The notes under the pieces: model-generated | What the model was told of the DNA's origin: nothing | Seen by the model: the letters and a program-made list of their open reading frames with translations, nothing else | Database searches by the model: none | Program-made: the position numbers and the translations under genes | Shown here: piece by piece, positions 50,501 to 59,819 of the stretch | Numbering within the stretch: position 1 is the first letter of the stretch | Layout of the letters: each line of letters opens with the position of its first letter | Assembly: GCF_002214565.1 (NCBI RefSeq) | Contig: NZ_CP015106.1 | Coordinates: forward strand, 868,001-932,000 | Source of the DNA: Thermococcus radiotolerans | GTDB lineage: Archaea > Methanobacteriota_B > Thermococci > Thermococcales > Thermococcaceae | Direction: 5' to 3' | Length of the DNA stretch: 64,000 bases

Positions 50501-52054
50501 TCCAATCATTCCCGTCTCATTAAACGGCCATGGATATCCTGAATTAGGTTCGCCATAACCAGCTATAGTGCCACTTACATGGGTTCCATGCTGTCCCCCA
50601 TCCCATCCAAACACTATAGAGGTTCCCTCAGAGTCAATCATTGAGAGCACTACGTCAGTATAAGCCAAAGCAACGGGCATAGTGGTTAGATATCCAACCA
50701 TTAAGTTCACTACGTATTCAGGACCAATTCCTGGACCTAGCGGCGCATAGTCCCCTGCAATTTCGAAGGATTTAAGCTCAAAGGCACCAGAAAGATCAAT
50801 AGTGTAGTTATAGGAAGCATTGGAAACCGGTACTGCGTTTAGGGCATTTTTGAACATGTTGACTGCAAGAGAATAATTGTTTATGTAGCCATTGTAGTCT
50901 CCAGCATTTAAAGCATTCTCAGAAGCGAGTAAATACTGCACAACCGGTTCCAAGCTTGCATCAGTTGTGTTCAACTGTAGCGGAATTGGGTACAGATAAA
51001 CTGTATCATAACCGTTTCCAGTGCTATTAACTGCTAGGACAAAGTACACCTCGTCGATATTATTGTCAAAATTCAGATCAAAGTACCTTTCTGGAAGGAA
51101 ACCAAACTTGTAAATCCCGTTCGAAGACACTACTTCACTCGGAACTTGTATAGTTAAGTTCAGAGTTGAGATTGTAGTGTACCTGTCAGGCCTCCCAAGG
51201 TAGTCTTCAGAGACTGGATCCATTACAAGGAATTTCCAGTACGCCCCCCAATCAATCTGCACGTCATGGAGTACCAAGTGGACGAGCCCTCCAGAAACGT
51301 CTGCTGAAGTAAAGTTATAGGAAAGTTTTACTTCACCTTCGCCAGTAGTATCAATCCAGGTTATTATTTTTCGTTTTCCCTCAGGGGTTATCTGGAGATA
51401 CGGCTGACCAGGATCGGCTCCGGTATCAATAACTGCAACCTTTACACCACTTCCATCTACACCATAGCTGTTCCTAGCTTCGGGGGCATTAATGACTTCC
51501 ATGTCCCAATCGTAAAGGGACAAGTATGGAGATGATCCAATATTATTAGGTTCAAGTTGAGGCGGTAGTTGATGGTAGTTTACTATGTACTCATAGAGTT
51601 TAACCCATGAAGGTTTAGGTATTCGGACCATTCTGTCCTTCCAAACATACTTGATGCCTGGGATATTGGCGATGTCCATAAGTTTGGAAATTGGAACACT
51701 AACAACAATAAACTGTAACTCAGGCTTACTGATGGGATCTATTGTCCCTATCTTTCTAAGCTCGTTTAGGACACTATCAGAACGTCCCTTTTCAGGAGCT
51801 ATTATCAGTCGAACTGTAGTTTTGTCTTCCTTAACTGCGTCTTCCTTTATCCTCCGAAGTACAGTTGCTAACCCTTGAGAATCCTCAAGCTTGGGTAAAG
51901 GCTTGGTACTTACCAATGCCTCATGAACAGAGGCCTTATGGAGTACTGGCAAGCTAGCACTATTTGCACTTACCATAGCTTTCGGAAGTAATGCTGGAAC
52001 TACCGCCAACAACATTACTACCACAATCAAAAGACTCAAGGCCTTCCGATTCAT
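47567..52054 (-). CDS. Pyrolysin-like extracellular subtilase (S8), giant
   Basis: A 1495-residue secreted serine protease. Signal peptide residues 1-30, propeptide to about 150, then the S8 triad: VIDTGAD (Asp210), GQHGTHVSGTIAGYG (His489) and GTSMATPHVAG (Ser689), with oxyanion Asn596 in AAGNEG. The 279 residues between Asp and His include a large insertion, as in pyrolysin of P. furiosus. The C-terminal 800 residues are beta-rich with jelly-roll-like domains, ending in a helical stretch (about 1440-1490). No CGP-CTERM, so probably secreted. Most of the gene (about 48.1-52.05 kb) is AT-rich compared with its neighbours and with its own 3' end. GGAGGTGTCAGG precedes the ATG. Confidence 0.92.
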   Translation of the reverse strand: MNRKALSLLIVVVMLLAVVPALLPKAMVSANSASLPVLHKASVHEALVSTKPLPKLEDSQGLATVLRRIKEDAVKEDKTTVRLIIAPEKGRSDSVLNELRKIGTIDPISKPELQFIVVSVPISKLMDIANIPGIKYVWKDRMVRIPKPSWVKLYEYIVNYHQLPPQLEPNNIGSSPYLSLYDWDMEVINAPEARNSYGVDGSGVKVAVIDTGADPGQPYLQITPEGKRKIITWIDTTGEGEVKLSYNFTSADVSGGLVHLVLHDVQIDWGAYWKFLVMDPVSEDYLGRPDRYTTISTLNLTIQVPSEVVSSNGIYKFGFLPERYFDLNFDNNIDEVYFVLAVNSTGNGYDTVYLYPIPLQLNTTDASLEPVVQYLLASENALNAGDYNGYINNYSLAVNMFKNALNAVPVSNASYNYTIDLSGAFELKSFEIAGDYAPLGPGIGPEYVVNLMVGYLTTMPVALAYTDVVLSMIDSEGTSIVFGWDGGQHGTHVSGTIAGYGEPNSGYPWPFNETGMIGVAPGAQLMEYRALSSIGYGQASWIIASMIDATLKGADIISMSLGGNADYNDGTESPDNFYVDMLSDRYGVTFVIAAGNEGPAMNTVGSPGDSRFAITVGAYVDPEPWKYFSMPGSPEVPPQVTDFSSRGPRMDGLLDPDVIAPGQFVFSTLPIYSWGEYYSWASDWWQGTSMATPHVAGVAALIVGYAKKNELQFDPLKIKESIEFSATPIPGYTLVDQGFGLVQADKAIDKFSKVAHENTPLLYVGTTYSDFKTPIETNWLPNKPAEYINYQYGLPYLYGGIYIRNSQVTTVPVSVYSLNYEGHLKITSTVSWAKPSVTELSVSEGNNVTFFVTIDYSKIQKPGIYAGLIYIDNPSTNLVEGYIPITVFVPERPVNGQLVITDTFQDVGDSVHRYVFQVPEGTQRMVLNITTDSGNFLFMQLVPPTGTHVLNYLGYGAFGLRNRVIELQNPLHGTWELVIWDAREYNTGWEFHSTIKVNFYGITSEPRVLHVNGNVGSPAVGYITLKNTLGTFNATFHATNNVTLYGGMLWDTGGDINGYPHEFYIDSMHNPEFFEDAVYLEVSVIPEYPDQDVYVEAVYNLYSNYPTILVTSGGTLQIPLVNNSLPAYLYIGSDEPAYVYLLVVYKNSEVRIFEPMISGEIEFPSNSEITVPIRVNASENGTYFGALYATGADGSVVAVVPLFAEIGTPELETVLFGQPVLGESSLMTLKVLDKATMKPMQGEATVYINGQQYIAHDGELQFYIAPLQKEYTFNIRVVSEGYQDYSKTFVVNVNEPATNRLYSPTQIPPKVVSGVGKVTDYVADSTTLSITVDGPSGETGYVMVSLPADTQIIKLQSNSHILSYYTLEYQNGIYLFVKVKYASPVTITVEYKTARWIVSTWNYVWYMLYWRYDQKFDPLYQKAVELGVDNETLQEAMKYKELADQYYAEAEKYLTPGRDNLAIAALPHIRKAYINIRKAYSILEEAINEIEGSEG

Positions 52055-52196
52055 CCTGACACCTCCGGGTTGTAATGTTCACCTATACTGTGGATGGAGC
52101 ACCGATATAAACGTTTCGCACCACAGGGATGTATAACCAACCTTAGCAGCCATATTACAACCTGGATGATTATTCTAGAACATTAGTGACCTTCCT

Positions 52197-53246
52197 TTAT
52201 GTTACATCCGGCTCGGAGGCTAAGAATAGCAGAGTCCCCGCGATGAATAACATCACGAACGCATCCACACCGGGATCAAGGGAGTACAGCATCAACGACA
52301 ACACGACCACAAAGCTTTCTTTGCTCCGCTCGCTGTTGTAGAGGAACGTCCCAAGCAGAAATGCCTCTAAAATCCCTAGGATGCCAAAATCGGCTATGGG
52401 CTGTCCGAAAAAGAAGTAGGTGTAGTTGGTGGACGCGCCGAACATAGAGGCTACAAGGTGACGGGGATTATCGCTGAAGAGCAGCGCACCGTGGAAGAAG
52501 CCCCAAGGGAGCGAAAGGCGGACTAGATTGTGGAAAACAAGGAAGGTGAACCCTATCCTGACAAGAACGGCGTTTAATCCGCCGCTCATTCCGAGTATCA
52601 GGAAGAGAGGAACCGTGCTGAGGGCAGCCAGCCATCTCCTGAGCTCCGGATAGTCCAGGTAGACCACCAGAAAGTAGGCGAGGTACACCAGAAGGACCAG
52701 GGAGCGGAACGTTCCCAGGAAGAACAGAATGGAATAAACCGCGACCAGAAAGGTCTTCCAGCGAAGGGAAACCTTGGAATACGCCATTCCGATGACGGCC
52801 AGAATGGCTGCCAGCACCAGGGGGCCGACGAGCTCGTACCTGAGGGCGCGCTCGAAGAATGGGACCCCGATTACGATGTAGAGGCTGAGCGGAATCAGGA
52901 GGGCAACGAGGAGGGAGATGTGAGGAAACAGCCGGAAGGGGTTTATCCGGAGCCGGTAGGCGATCAAAACCAGAACCGCCAGGGTAGGAACCACGGGAAA
53001 GTCATGAAAGGAAAGCACCAGGAAGAGCACCGCTAAAAAAGCCGGGCTGAGCTTTATCCTGGAAACATATCCCAGGGCAAAGACAGAGAAGAACGCAACG
53101 GCATAGACCGTTCCCAGAAGGAGCATCGAAGGCTCCAAACCGCGGGAGTATATAACCTCCGCGAGCTCCCCGTCGAAATAGTTGGCGTACAGTGAAAGGG
53201 CGAGGTACGAAAAGAAGGCAAGGCTAAAGATTTTTAACCCCCTCAC
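52197..53246 (-). CDS. Polytopic membrane protein, possible polysaccharide polymerase/ligase-like
   Basis: A 349-residue protein with about eleven membrane helices. GTFRSLVLLVYLAYFLVVYL near residue 173 and the late DFGILGILEAFLLGTFL near 296 recall Wzy/O-antigen-polymerase-type proteins (R-rich middle, FGxLG near the end), but similarity is weak. Its position beside an STT3-like enzyme and a PMT-like glycosyltransferase supports a glycan role. Divergent from the STT3-like gene at 53302. Function uncertain. Confidence 0.6.
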   Translation of the reverse strand: MRGLKIFSLAFFSYLALSLYANYFDGELAEVIYSRGLEPSMLLLGTVYAVAFFSVFALGYVSRIKLSPAFLAVLFLVLSFHDFPVVPTLAVLVLIAYRLRINPFRLFPHISLLVALLIPLSLYIVIGVPFFERALRYELVGPLVLAAILAVIGMAYSKVSLRWKTFLVAVYSILFFLGTFRSLVLLVYLAYFLVVYLDYPELRRWLAALSTVPLFLILGMSGGLNAVLVRIGFTFLVFHNLVRLSLPWGFFHGALLFSDNPRHLVASMFGASTNYTYFFFGQPIADFGILGILEAFLLGTFLYNSERSKESFVVVLSLMLYSLDPGVDAFVMLFIAGTLLFLASEPDVT

Positions 53247-53301
53247 TTTACCACCAATTAATGTTAAGAAAAGGACTTAAAAACTTGAGGGGTGTCGTGG
53301 A

Positions 53302-55761
53302 ATGAAAAAGGAGAGCCTCTACCTCCCGCTGCTTCTCATCGCGTCCTTCATCGTTAGGTTAATACCCCACAGGACGCTCCTGCTTGCCACTTACGATGAA
53401 TACCTTCACAAGGATATAACCCTAAGAATCGTCCACTACGGTCTGGACTCCATATCAAAGGATATCCCCTCCCTGCTCGGCCTCCGGGCGTACAGCTACC
53501 CTCCCCTGTTCCACATAATCGGAGCCGCATTCTACAAGATTTTCCCATCGGACTACCTGTTCTTCGTTCTCCCCGCGGTCTACGGTACCCTGGCCGTTCT
53601 CGGCTTCTATCTCGCCTTTAAGGAGCTCATGGAGGATAAAAAGCGTGCGCTCCTCGCCGTGACCCTTCTGGCGTTTGCTCCGAACTTCATCTACAGAACG
53701 AGCCTGTACATACCCGAGAACCTGGGGCTGTTCCTCTTCTCCCTCAGCATGCTCTTCGGAATAAGGTTCCTCAAATCGAAGAGAATCCCTGACCTAATCC
53801 CGCTGGCGCTCGTCTTCGCTATATACATGGTGACCCACAGGGGATGGATATTCTTCGTCCTAGCCGCGCTCCTCGTGCTCGTCTCGTACTGGTGGGATTT
53901 CATAAAGCGGCATCTTCACTACTTCGTGGCCCTTGCGGTGGTTGCGCTCCTCGCCTACACGCAGGTTTCCTTCGTACACTCCACGCTGGGAGAGCTCGCC
54001 CTGAGGCTCCAGAGGAGCGAGGTCAGCTTCCTCGGATACTTCAAGTGGATAGGAGTCGTTCAGCTCGTTTTCGGAGCGATAGCGAGCCCATACTACTTCA
54101 GGCGCGACAGCATAAGGCGCGGCTTTGTTCTGTGGGCGTGGGCATTCATATTCGCCGGCGGAATCTCATTCCGCTTCCGTGACCCCTACGCGGCCATACC
54201 GCTCTCCGCAATGGCCGCCGAGTACCTCATTGACGTCATATTCCCTGTCATAGGCCCAACGCTCAGAAAAGCCTTCGAGGGCGTTAAGGGCTTCGGTGCG
54301 GAGTGGATACAGGGGATATCAAGAAAGAAGTGGCTCACCTCGCTCGTAATCCTGTTGATCCTGGTCTCCCCCCTCGCCCAGGGCGTTTACGGGACCTATA
54401 AATACGTTGAGGCTCCAACGGTGAGCGATAAAGAGGCCTACGAGTGGATAGTTCAGAACACACCGGAAAACGCCACGATACTCGTCTGGTGGGACATGGG
54501 GTACCTGCTGATAGGCAACACGAAGAGGAAGGACGTCGTCATCTGGAAGAAGGTCTACCAGGGCTTCTTCGGGGAGGCTCCGACGGTTCAGGAGGCCACA
54601 CAGGCGTACTCCGATCACGTCGTGATGTTCAGCTCGAACCAGAGGGAGTGGGCGTACTACCTCATGAGAAAATACAACGTAAGCTACATCTTCGCTGATA
54701 GGAAGCGCTATTCCTACGGCTTCATTCGCTACGGCCTCATGGAGTACGCCCCCTACGACACCCACTTCAAGCTGGAGTTCTGCAACGGCGGTTCGGTGAT
54801 ATACCACTTCATTCCGGAGCCAACTCTGAAGATGGAGCAACCGTTCCCGGTGAACTACACCGGCAACTATTCCCCGCTGGTGAACTTCCTGGAGAAGTTC
54901 TGGACAGGATACAACTACGCCGACTTCGACAGCAGGTACAAGGCGTACTTCAACCTCAACGCGTGGATGGTCGACCTGTACTCGCGCCTCTATCAAAGAA
55001 CCGGCGATGAGAGCTTCAAAGCGAGAAAGGACTGGCTCCTTCGCTGGCTTTCGTACAAGCAGATGGATAACGGAGCATTCCCATGGGGCATTCCGCCCAA
55101 CGACTTTACGCTGTACACCTCATACACGCTCGAACCCCTGAAGGACGTTAACTTCGACGGAAAGGAGAGGTCGCTCAAGCTGCTGGAGGACAGGGAACGC
55201 GAGGACTACTTCATGACGACCCCCAAGGATCCCCACGGAGGGATGGTGACCAACGCCCTCATGCTTCCCGTTTACAAGGATCTCGGCATCCTGAACTCCA
55301 CGACGGAGAAGAACATCGTCGACCAGCTGCTGAAGGAGCAGAAGGGAGATGGGAGCTGGAACGATAACCTCGGTACCACCATAGCGGTTGCCTCGAGCCT
55401 CGCGAGGTACTATCAGCTGACGGGCAACGAGAGCGTTCTGGACTCCGTTAAGAAGGCCGCCCAGTGGATGACGGGAGAGCAGGAGGAGAGCGGAAAGCTC
55501 AAGGCCGAGAAATACGAATACGCGTATTCCAGGGCGACATACGCTCAGATGGTCTACATCTATCACGTGGCCGGGCTCACGGATGCCGAGGAGAAGACGC
55601 TCAGGTTCATCGAGGATACCTTCGACCCCAACAGAGAGGTTCATCCACTCGACGCGGTGCTCACGATGTATCGCTACTTCGGCTACGCCTACGGCAGTGA
55701 GAGGGCCATTGACATGCTGAACGAACTCCTCAGGACCCATCCCCTGCTGGAGTTCGACTGA
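53302..55761 (+). CDS. STT3-like GT-C membrane glycosyltransferase fused to an alpha/alpha-toroid domain
   Basis: An 819-residue protein. Residues 1-370 contain about 11-12 membrane helices of a GT-C fold; the first extracytoplasmic loop has TYDEYLHKDI near residue 32, suited to the metal/acceptor site. Residues 394-401 read LVWWDMGY, like the WWDYG acceptor-sequon motif of oligosaccharyltransferases STT3/AglB. After a short alpha/beta segment, residues about 550-819 form an alpha/alpha toroid with QKGDGSW (680-686), the QW motif of terpene cyclase/prenyltransferase-type folds, and MDNGAFPWG near 593. Canonical AglB has a different C-terminal domain. Likely acts on lipid-linked sugar or surface protein. 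Start follows GGGGTGTCGTGGA. Confidence 0.78.
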   Translation: MKKESLYLPLLLIASFIVRLIPHRTLLLATYDEYLHKDITLRIVHYGLDSISKDIPSLLGLRAYSYPPLFHIIGAAFYKIFPSDYLFFVLPAVYGTLAVLGFYLAFKELMEDKKRALLAVTLLAFAPNFIYRTSLYIPENLGLFLFSLSMLFGIRFLKSKRIPDLIPLALVFAIYMVTHRGWIFFVLAALLVLVSYWWDFIKRHLHYFVALAVVALLAYTQVSFVHSTLGELALRLQRSEVSFLGYFKWIGVVQLVFGAIASPYYFRRDSIRRGFVLWAWAFIFAGGISFRFRDPYAAIPLSAMAAEYLIDVIFPVIGPTLRKAFEGVKGFGAEWIQGISRKKWLTSLVILLILVSPLAQGVYGTYKYVEAPTVSDKEAYEWIVQNTPENATILVWWDMGYLLIGNTKRKDVVIWKKVYQGFFGEAPTVQEATQAYSDHVVMFSSNQREWAYYLMRKYNVSYIFADRKRYSYGFIRYGLMEYAPYDTHFKLEFCNGGSVIYHFIPEPTLKMEQPFPVNYTGNYSPLVNFLEKFWTGYNYADFDSRYKAYFNLNAWMVDLYSRLYQRTGDESFKARKDWLLRWLSYKQMDNGAFPWGIPPNDFTLYTSYTLEPLKDVNFDGKERSLKLLEDREREDYFMTTPKDPHGGMVTNALMLPVYKDLGILNSTTEKNIVDQLLKEQKGDGSWNDNLGTTIAVASSLARYYQLTGNESVLDSVKKAAQWMTGEQEESGKLKAEKYEYAYSRATYAQMVYIYHVAGLTDAEEKTLRFIEDTFDPNREVHPLDAVLTMYRYFGYAYGSERAIDMLNELLRTHPLLEFD

Positions 55762-55818
55762 TTTTTTTAATCTCGAAATGTTTAAATAGTAACACCAACA
55801 AGAGTAAGGGGGATCAGC

Positions 55819-57213
55819 ATGCCGGGGACTTCAAGGAAGGGAGAGTTGCTGACGGCAGGGGGAATATCACTCTTCACACTAGTTCTTGCGGTCATGACGC
55901 TCCCCTCAAGGACCATAACCTACGACGGGGCGCTCTACATCGACATAGCCAGGAACCTCCTCCACGGGATAACGAACTACACGTACCAGGGCACCTACAT
56001 GATGTACCGCCCGCCCGTTTACGTCTACACCCTGGCCGTGCTCTTCAGGTTTTTCTCGCCGGAACACCATGTGACAATCGCCCGGTTGGTGTCGGCGGTT
56101 TTCTACTCGCTGACCGCCGGCCTCGTGTACCTCTTCGCCGTCAGGATGTGGAATGACAGCGTTAAGGCCACCCTGGCTGCCGCGCTGTACATCTTCAACC
56201 CCCTGGCATTCGCGATGGGGACCAGGGAGCTCGTTCACAGCGAGTTCACCTTCTTCTACACCCTCGCGGTGTACCTCCTCTACACGGGGAAGAAAAATCA
56301 GGCTCCCCTGAGGATATACCTGTCCTTCGTGGTTGCGGGGATAGCGATACTCACCAGGTACACGGGTCTGTCAATAATCGGGGTTATGGTGGCGTACCTG
56401 TACCTGACCGAGCACTGGGAATGGGCAAAGAAGAGGGAGTACCCCCTCGGCTTCGCCCTGCTGGCGATAACGCTCCTTCCCTGGCTGTACATGGGGCACC
56501 TCCACTACGGTGGAGCCTTCAAACCCTTCAGCGTTGCAACCCAGTACGTGACCAACGCGCCCCCCGTATCGGCCTTTGACTACATCGGAATGCTCGTCAA
56601 CACAATCGGGGTAATCGCCCTACTGGCAGCAATAGGATTCATCCTGCTCAAGAAAGACGAAGAGGGTTGGCTCCTGATTAGCTGGCTCTTCGTTGGTCTG
56701 CTCGGCATAATGACCGTGACCCACAAGGAGGAGAGGTTTATAACCTTCCTCTCACCCGCCCTGGCACTCCTCGCTGCCCACGGGCTGTGGGGAATCTCGA
56801 AGGCACTCTCAGAGGCCACCAAAGCTGTGGAATACAAAAGGCACGTTGCTGTTCTGCTCCTGGTGCTCTTCCTGGTGCCCATCTGCAGGGACGCCTCGGC
56901 CCTCAAGGGCGACTGGGACGAGCAGGGGGCAATCTACGTGGAGGTTTTTGAGTACGCCTCGGAGAACTATCCCGCGGACTGGCTGCTGGTTTCGCAGAAA
57001 ATGTATACAATGGCCGGCCTCTACTATCCGAACGCAACCATTCAGGTAATAATGGACGTCCCTCAGGTGAGGGAGCGCATCTCCGAGGGCCGCTACGACG
57101 TCATAGTCCGCATGAAATCGGACCCTGCGCTTAACATAGAGAGCAGCGGAAACTACAGGATTGCGAGGGAATTCCAAAACGGGGACTTTATTGTTTACGT
57201 TAGAAAGTTTTAG
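55819..57213 (+). CDS. PMT/ArnT-like GT-C glycosyltransferase
   Basis: A 464-residue membrane protein with about 11-12 helices. ITYDGALYIDIARNLLHG near residue 33 is the first loop with the metal-type Asp, followed by MMYRPPVYVYTLAVLFRFF with the PP motif of PMT_2/ArnT. The extracytoplasmic C-terminal part (about 370-464) is short. Substrate is probably a dolichyl-phosphate-linked sugar and a surface acceptor. TTTAAATAG lies near 55780 and GGGGGATCAGC precedes the ATG. It follows the STT3-like gene by 57 bases on the same strand. Confidence 0.85.
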   Translation: MPGTSRKGELLTAGGISLFTLVLAVMTLPSRTITYDGALYIDIARNLLHGITNYTYQGTYMMYRPPVYVYTLAVLFRFFSPEHHVTIARLVSAVFYSLTAGLVYLFAVRMWNDSVKATLAAALYIFNPLAFAMGTRELVHSEFTFFYTLAVYLLYTGKKNQAPLRIYLSFVVAGIAILTRYTGLSIIGVMVAYLYLTEHWEWAKKREYPLGFALLAITLLPWLYMGHLHYGGAFKPFSVATQYVTNAPPVSAFDYIGMLVNTIGVIALLAAIGFILLKKDEEGWLLISWLFVGLLGIMTVTHKEERFITFLSPALALLAAHGLWGISKALSEATKAVEYKRHVAVLLLVLFLVPICRDASALKGDWDEQGAIYVEVFEYASENYPADWLLVSQKMYTMAGLYYPNATIQVIMDVPQVRERISEGRYDVIVRMKSDPALNIESSGNYRIAREFQNGDFIVYVRKF

Positions 57214-57348
57214 GGAACCCTTATTCCCCTAATGGACACATTTGCCTTCTTTTTCATTCCTGTACGCCAGAGAACAGCCTTGGATAGTTAATTTTAAATA
57301 TGAACCCTCGATATATCACCCGCAGTAAACGATTGTGGAGGGATTCGC

Positions 57349-59700
57349 ATGAGCGAATACAAATTTATAAAGTGGTTTGAGGAACTCGGAAAGGGCGACG
57401 TCGCTCTTGTTGGCGGAAAGGGTGCCAACCTTGGAGAAATGACCAACGCCGGTATTCCGGTTCCGCCCGGCTTCTGCGTCACCGCCGAGGCCTACAAGTA
57501 CTTCGTCGAGAACGTCAAGCTCGAGGATGGTAAGACCCTCCAGGAGTGGATTATGGGCGTCATCGCCGAGACCAACGTTGATGACTCCAAGCAGCTCCAG
57601 GAGAACACCGCTAAGATCAGACAGAAGATAATTGAGCTCCCGATGCTCCCGGAGATCGCCGAGGAGATTGAGAAGGCTTACAAGGAGCTCTCCCAGAGGT
57701 TCAACAAGGACGCCGTTTACGTTGCCGTTCGCTCTTCTGCCACCGCTGAGGACCTTCCTGAGGCCAGCTTCGCCGGCCAGCAGGAGACCTACCTCGACGT
57801 CTACGGCGTTGACGACGTCATAGACAAGGTCAAGAAGTGCTGGGCCAGCCTCTGGACTGCCCGCGCTACCTTCTACAGGGCCAAGCAGGGCTTCGACCAC
57901 AGCAAGGTCTACCTCTCAGCTGTCGTCCAGAAGATGGTCAACAGCGAGACCAGCGGTGTCATGTTCACCGCCAACCCGGTCACCAACGACAGGAACGAGA
58001 TAATGATCAACGCCGCCTGGGGCCTCGGTGAGGCCGTCGTCAGCGGCAGCGTTTCCCCGGACGAGTACATCGTCGAGAAGGGCACCTGGAAGATAAAGGA
58101 GAAGTACATCGCCAAGAAGGAAGTCATGGTCGTCCGCAACCCGGAGACCGGCAAGGGTACCATCTACGTCAAGGTCGCCGACTTCCTCGGTCCCGAGTAC
58201 GTTGAGAAGCAGGTTCTCACCGAGGAGCAGATCATCGAGGTCGCCAAGATCGGTGCCAAGATCGAGGAGCACTACGGCTGGCCGCAGGACATCGAGTGGG
58301 CCTACGACAAGGACGACGGCAAGCTCTACATCGTCCAGAGCAGGCCGATCACCACCCTCAAGGAGGAGGTCAAGACCGAGGAGGCCGAGATGACCGAGGA
58401 GATGAAGGTTCTCCTCAAGGGTCTCGGAGCCTCGCCGGGCATCGGTGCCGGTAAGGTTGTCGTCATCTTCGACGCCAGCGAGATCGACAAGGTCAAGGAG
58501 GGCGACGTTCTCGTTACCACCATGACCAACCCGGACATGGTTCCGGCCATGAAGAGGGCTTCCGCTATCGTCACCGACGAGGGCGGAAGGACCTGCCACG
58601 CCGCCATCGTCAGCAGGGAGCTCGGTATCCCTGCCGTCGTCGGTACCAAGGAGGCCACCAAGGTCCTCAAGGATGGCATGCTCGTCACCGTCGACGGTAC
58701 CAGGGGTGTCGTCTACGAGGGCATAGTCAAGAGCCTCGTCAAGAAGGAGGAGGAAGAGAAGGCCGCCGGCCAGGTCGTCGTTGCCGGTGCCCCGCTCGTT
58801 ACAGCGACCGAGGTCAAGGTCAACGTCTCCATGCCCGAGGTTGCCGAGCGCGCCGCAGCCACCGGCGCCGACGGTGTCGGTCTCCTTCGCGCTGAGCACA
58901 TGATCCTCGGCATAGGCGCCCACCCGATCAAATTCATCAGGGAGGGCAAGGAGGAGGAGCTCATCGAGAAGCTCGTCGAGGGTATCAGGACCGTCGTCGA
59001 GGCCTTCTACCCGAGGCGCGTCTGGTACAGGACCCTCGACGCCCCGACCAACGAGTTCCGTGAGCTTCCGGGCGGAGAAGAGGAGCCCGAAGAGAGGAAC
59101 CCGATGCTCGGCTGGAGAGGAATCAGGCGCGGTCTCGACCAGCCGGAGCTTCTCAGGGCCGAGTTCAAGGCCATTAAGAGGCTCGTTGACGAGGGCTACG
59201 ACAACATCGGCGTCATGCTCCCGCTCGTCAGCCACCCGGAGCAGGTCAGGAGGGCCAAGGAGATCGCCCTTGAGGTCGGCCTCGTTCCGCACAAGGACGT
59301 CGAGTGGGGCGTCATGATCGAGACCCCAGCGAGTGCCCTCATCATCGAGGACCTCATCAAGGAGGGCATCGACTTCATCAGCTTCGGTACCAACGACCTC
59401 ACCCAGTACACCCTCGCCATCGACAGGGACAACGAGAGGGTCTTCAAGCTCTACGACGAGAAGCACCCGGCAGTGCTCAAGCTCATCGAGAACGTCATCA
59501 AGACCTGCAAGAAGTACGGCGTCGAGACCAGCATCTGCGGCCAGGCCGGCAGCGACCCGAAGATGGTCAAGCTCCTCGTCAGGCTCGGCATCGACAGCGT
59601 CAGCGCCAACCCGGACGCCGTCGAGCTCGTCAGGAAGACCGTCGCCAGGGAAGAGGCCAGGCTCAGGCTCGAGGCCGCCAGGAAGGCTCTCTTCGAGTGA
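57349..59700 (+). CDS. ppsA: Phosphoenolpyruvate synthase
   Basis: A 783-residue PEP synthase (pyruvate, water dikinase) joining pyruvate and PEP in central metabolism. The ATP-grasp N-terminus has VGGKGANLGEMTNAGIPVPP near residue 22 and VAVRSSATAEDLPEASFAGQ near 126. The swivelling domain has GGRTCHAAIVSRELGIPAVV near 408 with the phospho-His in TCHA. The TIM-barrel C-terminus carries SFGTNDLTQYTLA near 681 and SICGQAGSDP near 723. No intein. Codon use is strongly biased (GTC, CTC, AAG), fitting high expression. TATA-like TTTTAAATATG near 57292; GGAGGG precedes the ATG. Confidence 0.95.
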   Translation: MSEYKFIKWFEELGKGDVALVGGKGANLGEMTNAGIPVPPGFCVTAEAYKYFVENVKLEDGKTLQEWIMGVIAETNVDDSKQLQENTAKIRQKIIELPMLPEIAEEIEKAYKELSQRFNKDAVYVAVRSSATAEDLPEASFAGQQETYLDVYGVDDVIDKVKKCWASLWTARATFYRAKQGFDHSKVYLSAVVQKMVNSETSGVMFTANPVTNDRNEIMINAAWGLGEAVVSGSVSPDEYIVEKGTWKIKEKYIAKKEVMVVRNPETGKGTIYVKVADFLGPEYVEKQVLTEEQIIEVAKIGAKIEEHYGWPQDIEWAYDKDDGKLYIVQSRPITTLKEEVKTEEAEMTEEMKVLLKGLGASPGIGAGKVVVIFDASEIDKVKEGDVLVTTMTNPDMVPAMKRASAIVTDEGGRTCHAAIVSRELGIPAVVGTKEATKVLKDGMLVTVDGTRGVVYEGIVKSLVKKEEEEKAAGQVVVAGAPLVTATEVKVNVSMPEVAERAAATGADGVGLLRAEHMILGIGAHPIKFIREGKEEELIEKLVEGIRTVVEAFYPRRVWYRTLDAPTNEFRELPGGEEEPEERNPMLGWRGIRRGLDQPELLRAEFKAIKRLVDEGYDNIGVMLPLVSHPEQVRRAKEIALEVGLVPHKDVEWGVMIETPASALIIEDLIKEGIDFISFGTNDLTQYTLAIDRDNERVFKLYDEKHPAVLKLIENVIKTCKKYGVETSICGQAGSDPKMVKLLVRLGIDSVSANPDAVELVRKTVAREEARLRLEAARKALFE

Positions 59701-59819
59701 GCTTTCTTCCCTTTTCTCTTCGTTTCTACCGTTTACTACGACTTCAACGGAGTTTCTCCAGGTAAATGGAGAAGCTCTGGTCGCTGGCTCTTTTATCCAC
59801 AATAAACTTTTTATACCAA

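Noticed and set aside
57314-57330. A TATCAC half-site before ppsA as a Tgr motif
   Set aside because: The second half (GTAAAC) matches only about three of six bases of GTGATA, and the position is downstream of the TATA. Too weak.
57916-59802. A 628-codon open frame antisense to ppsA
   Set aside because: It covers a highly biased gene where the reverse frame lacks stops by codon choice; composition is Leu/Asp/Val-rich without motifs. It is a shadow.
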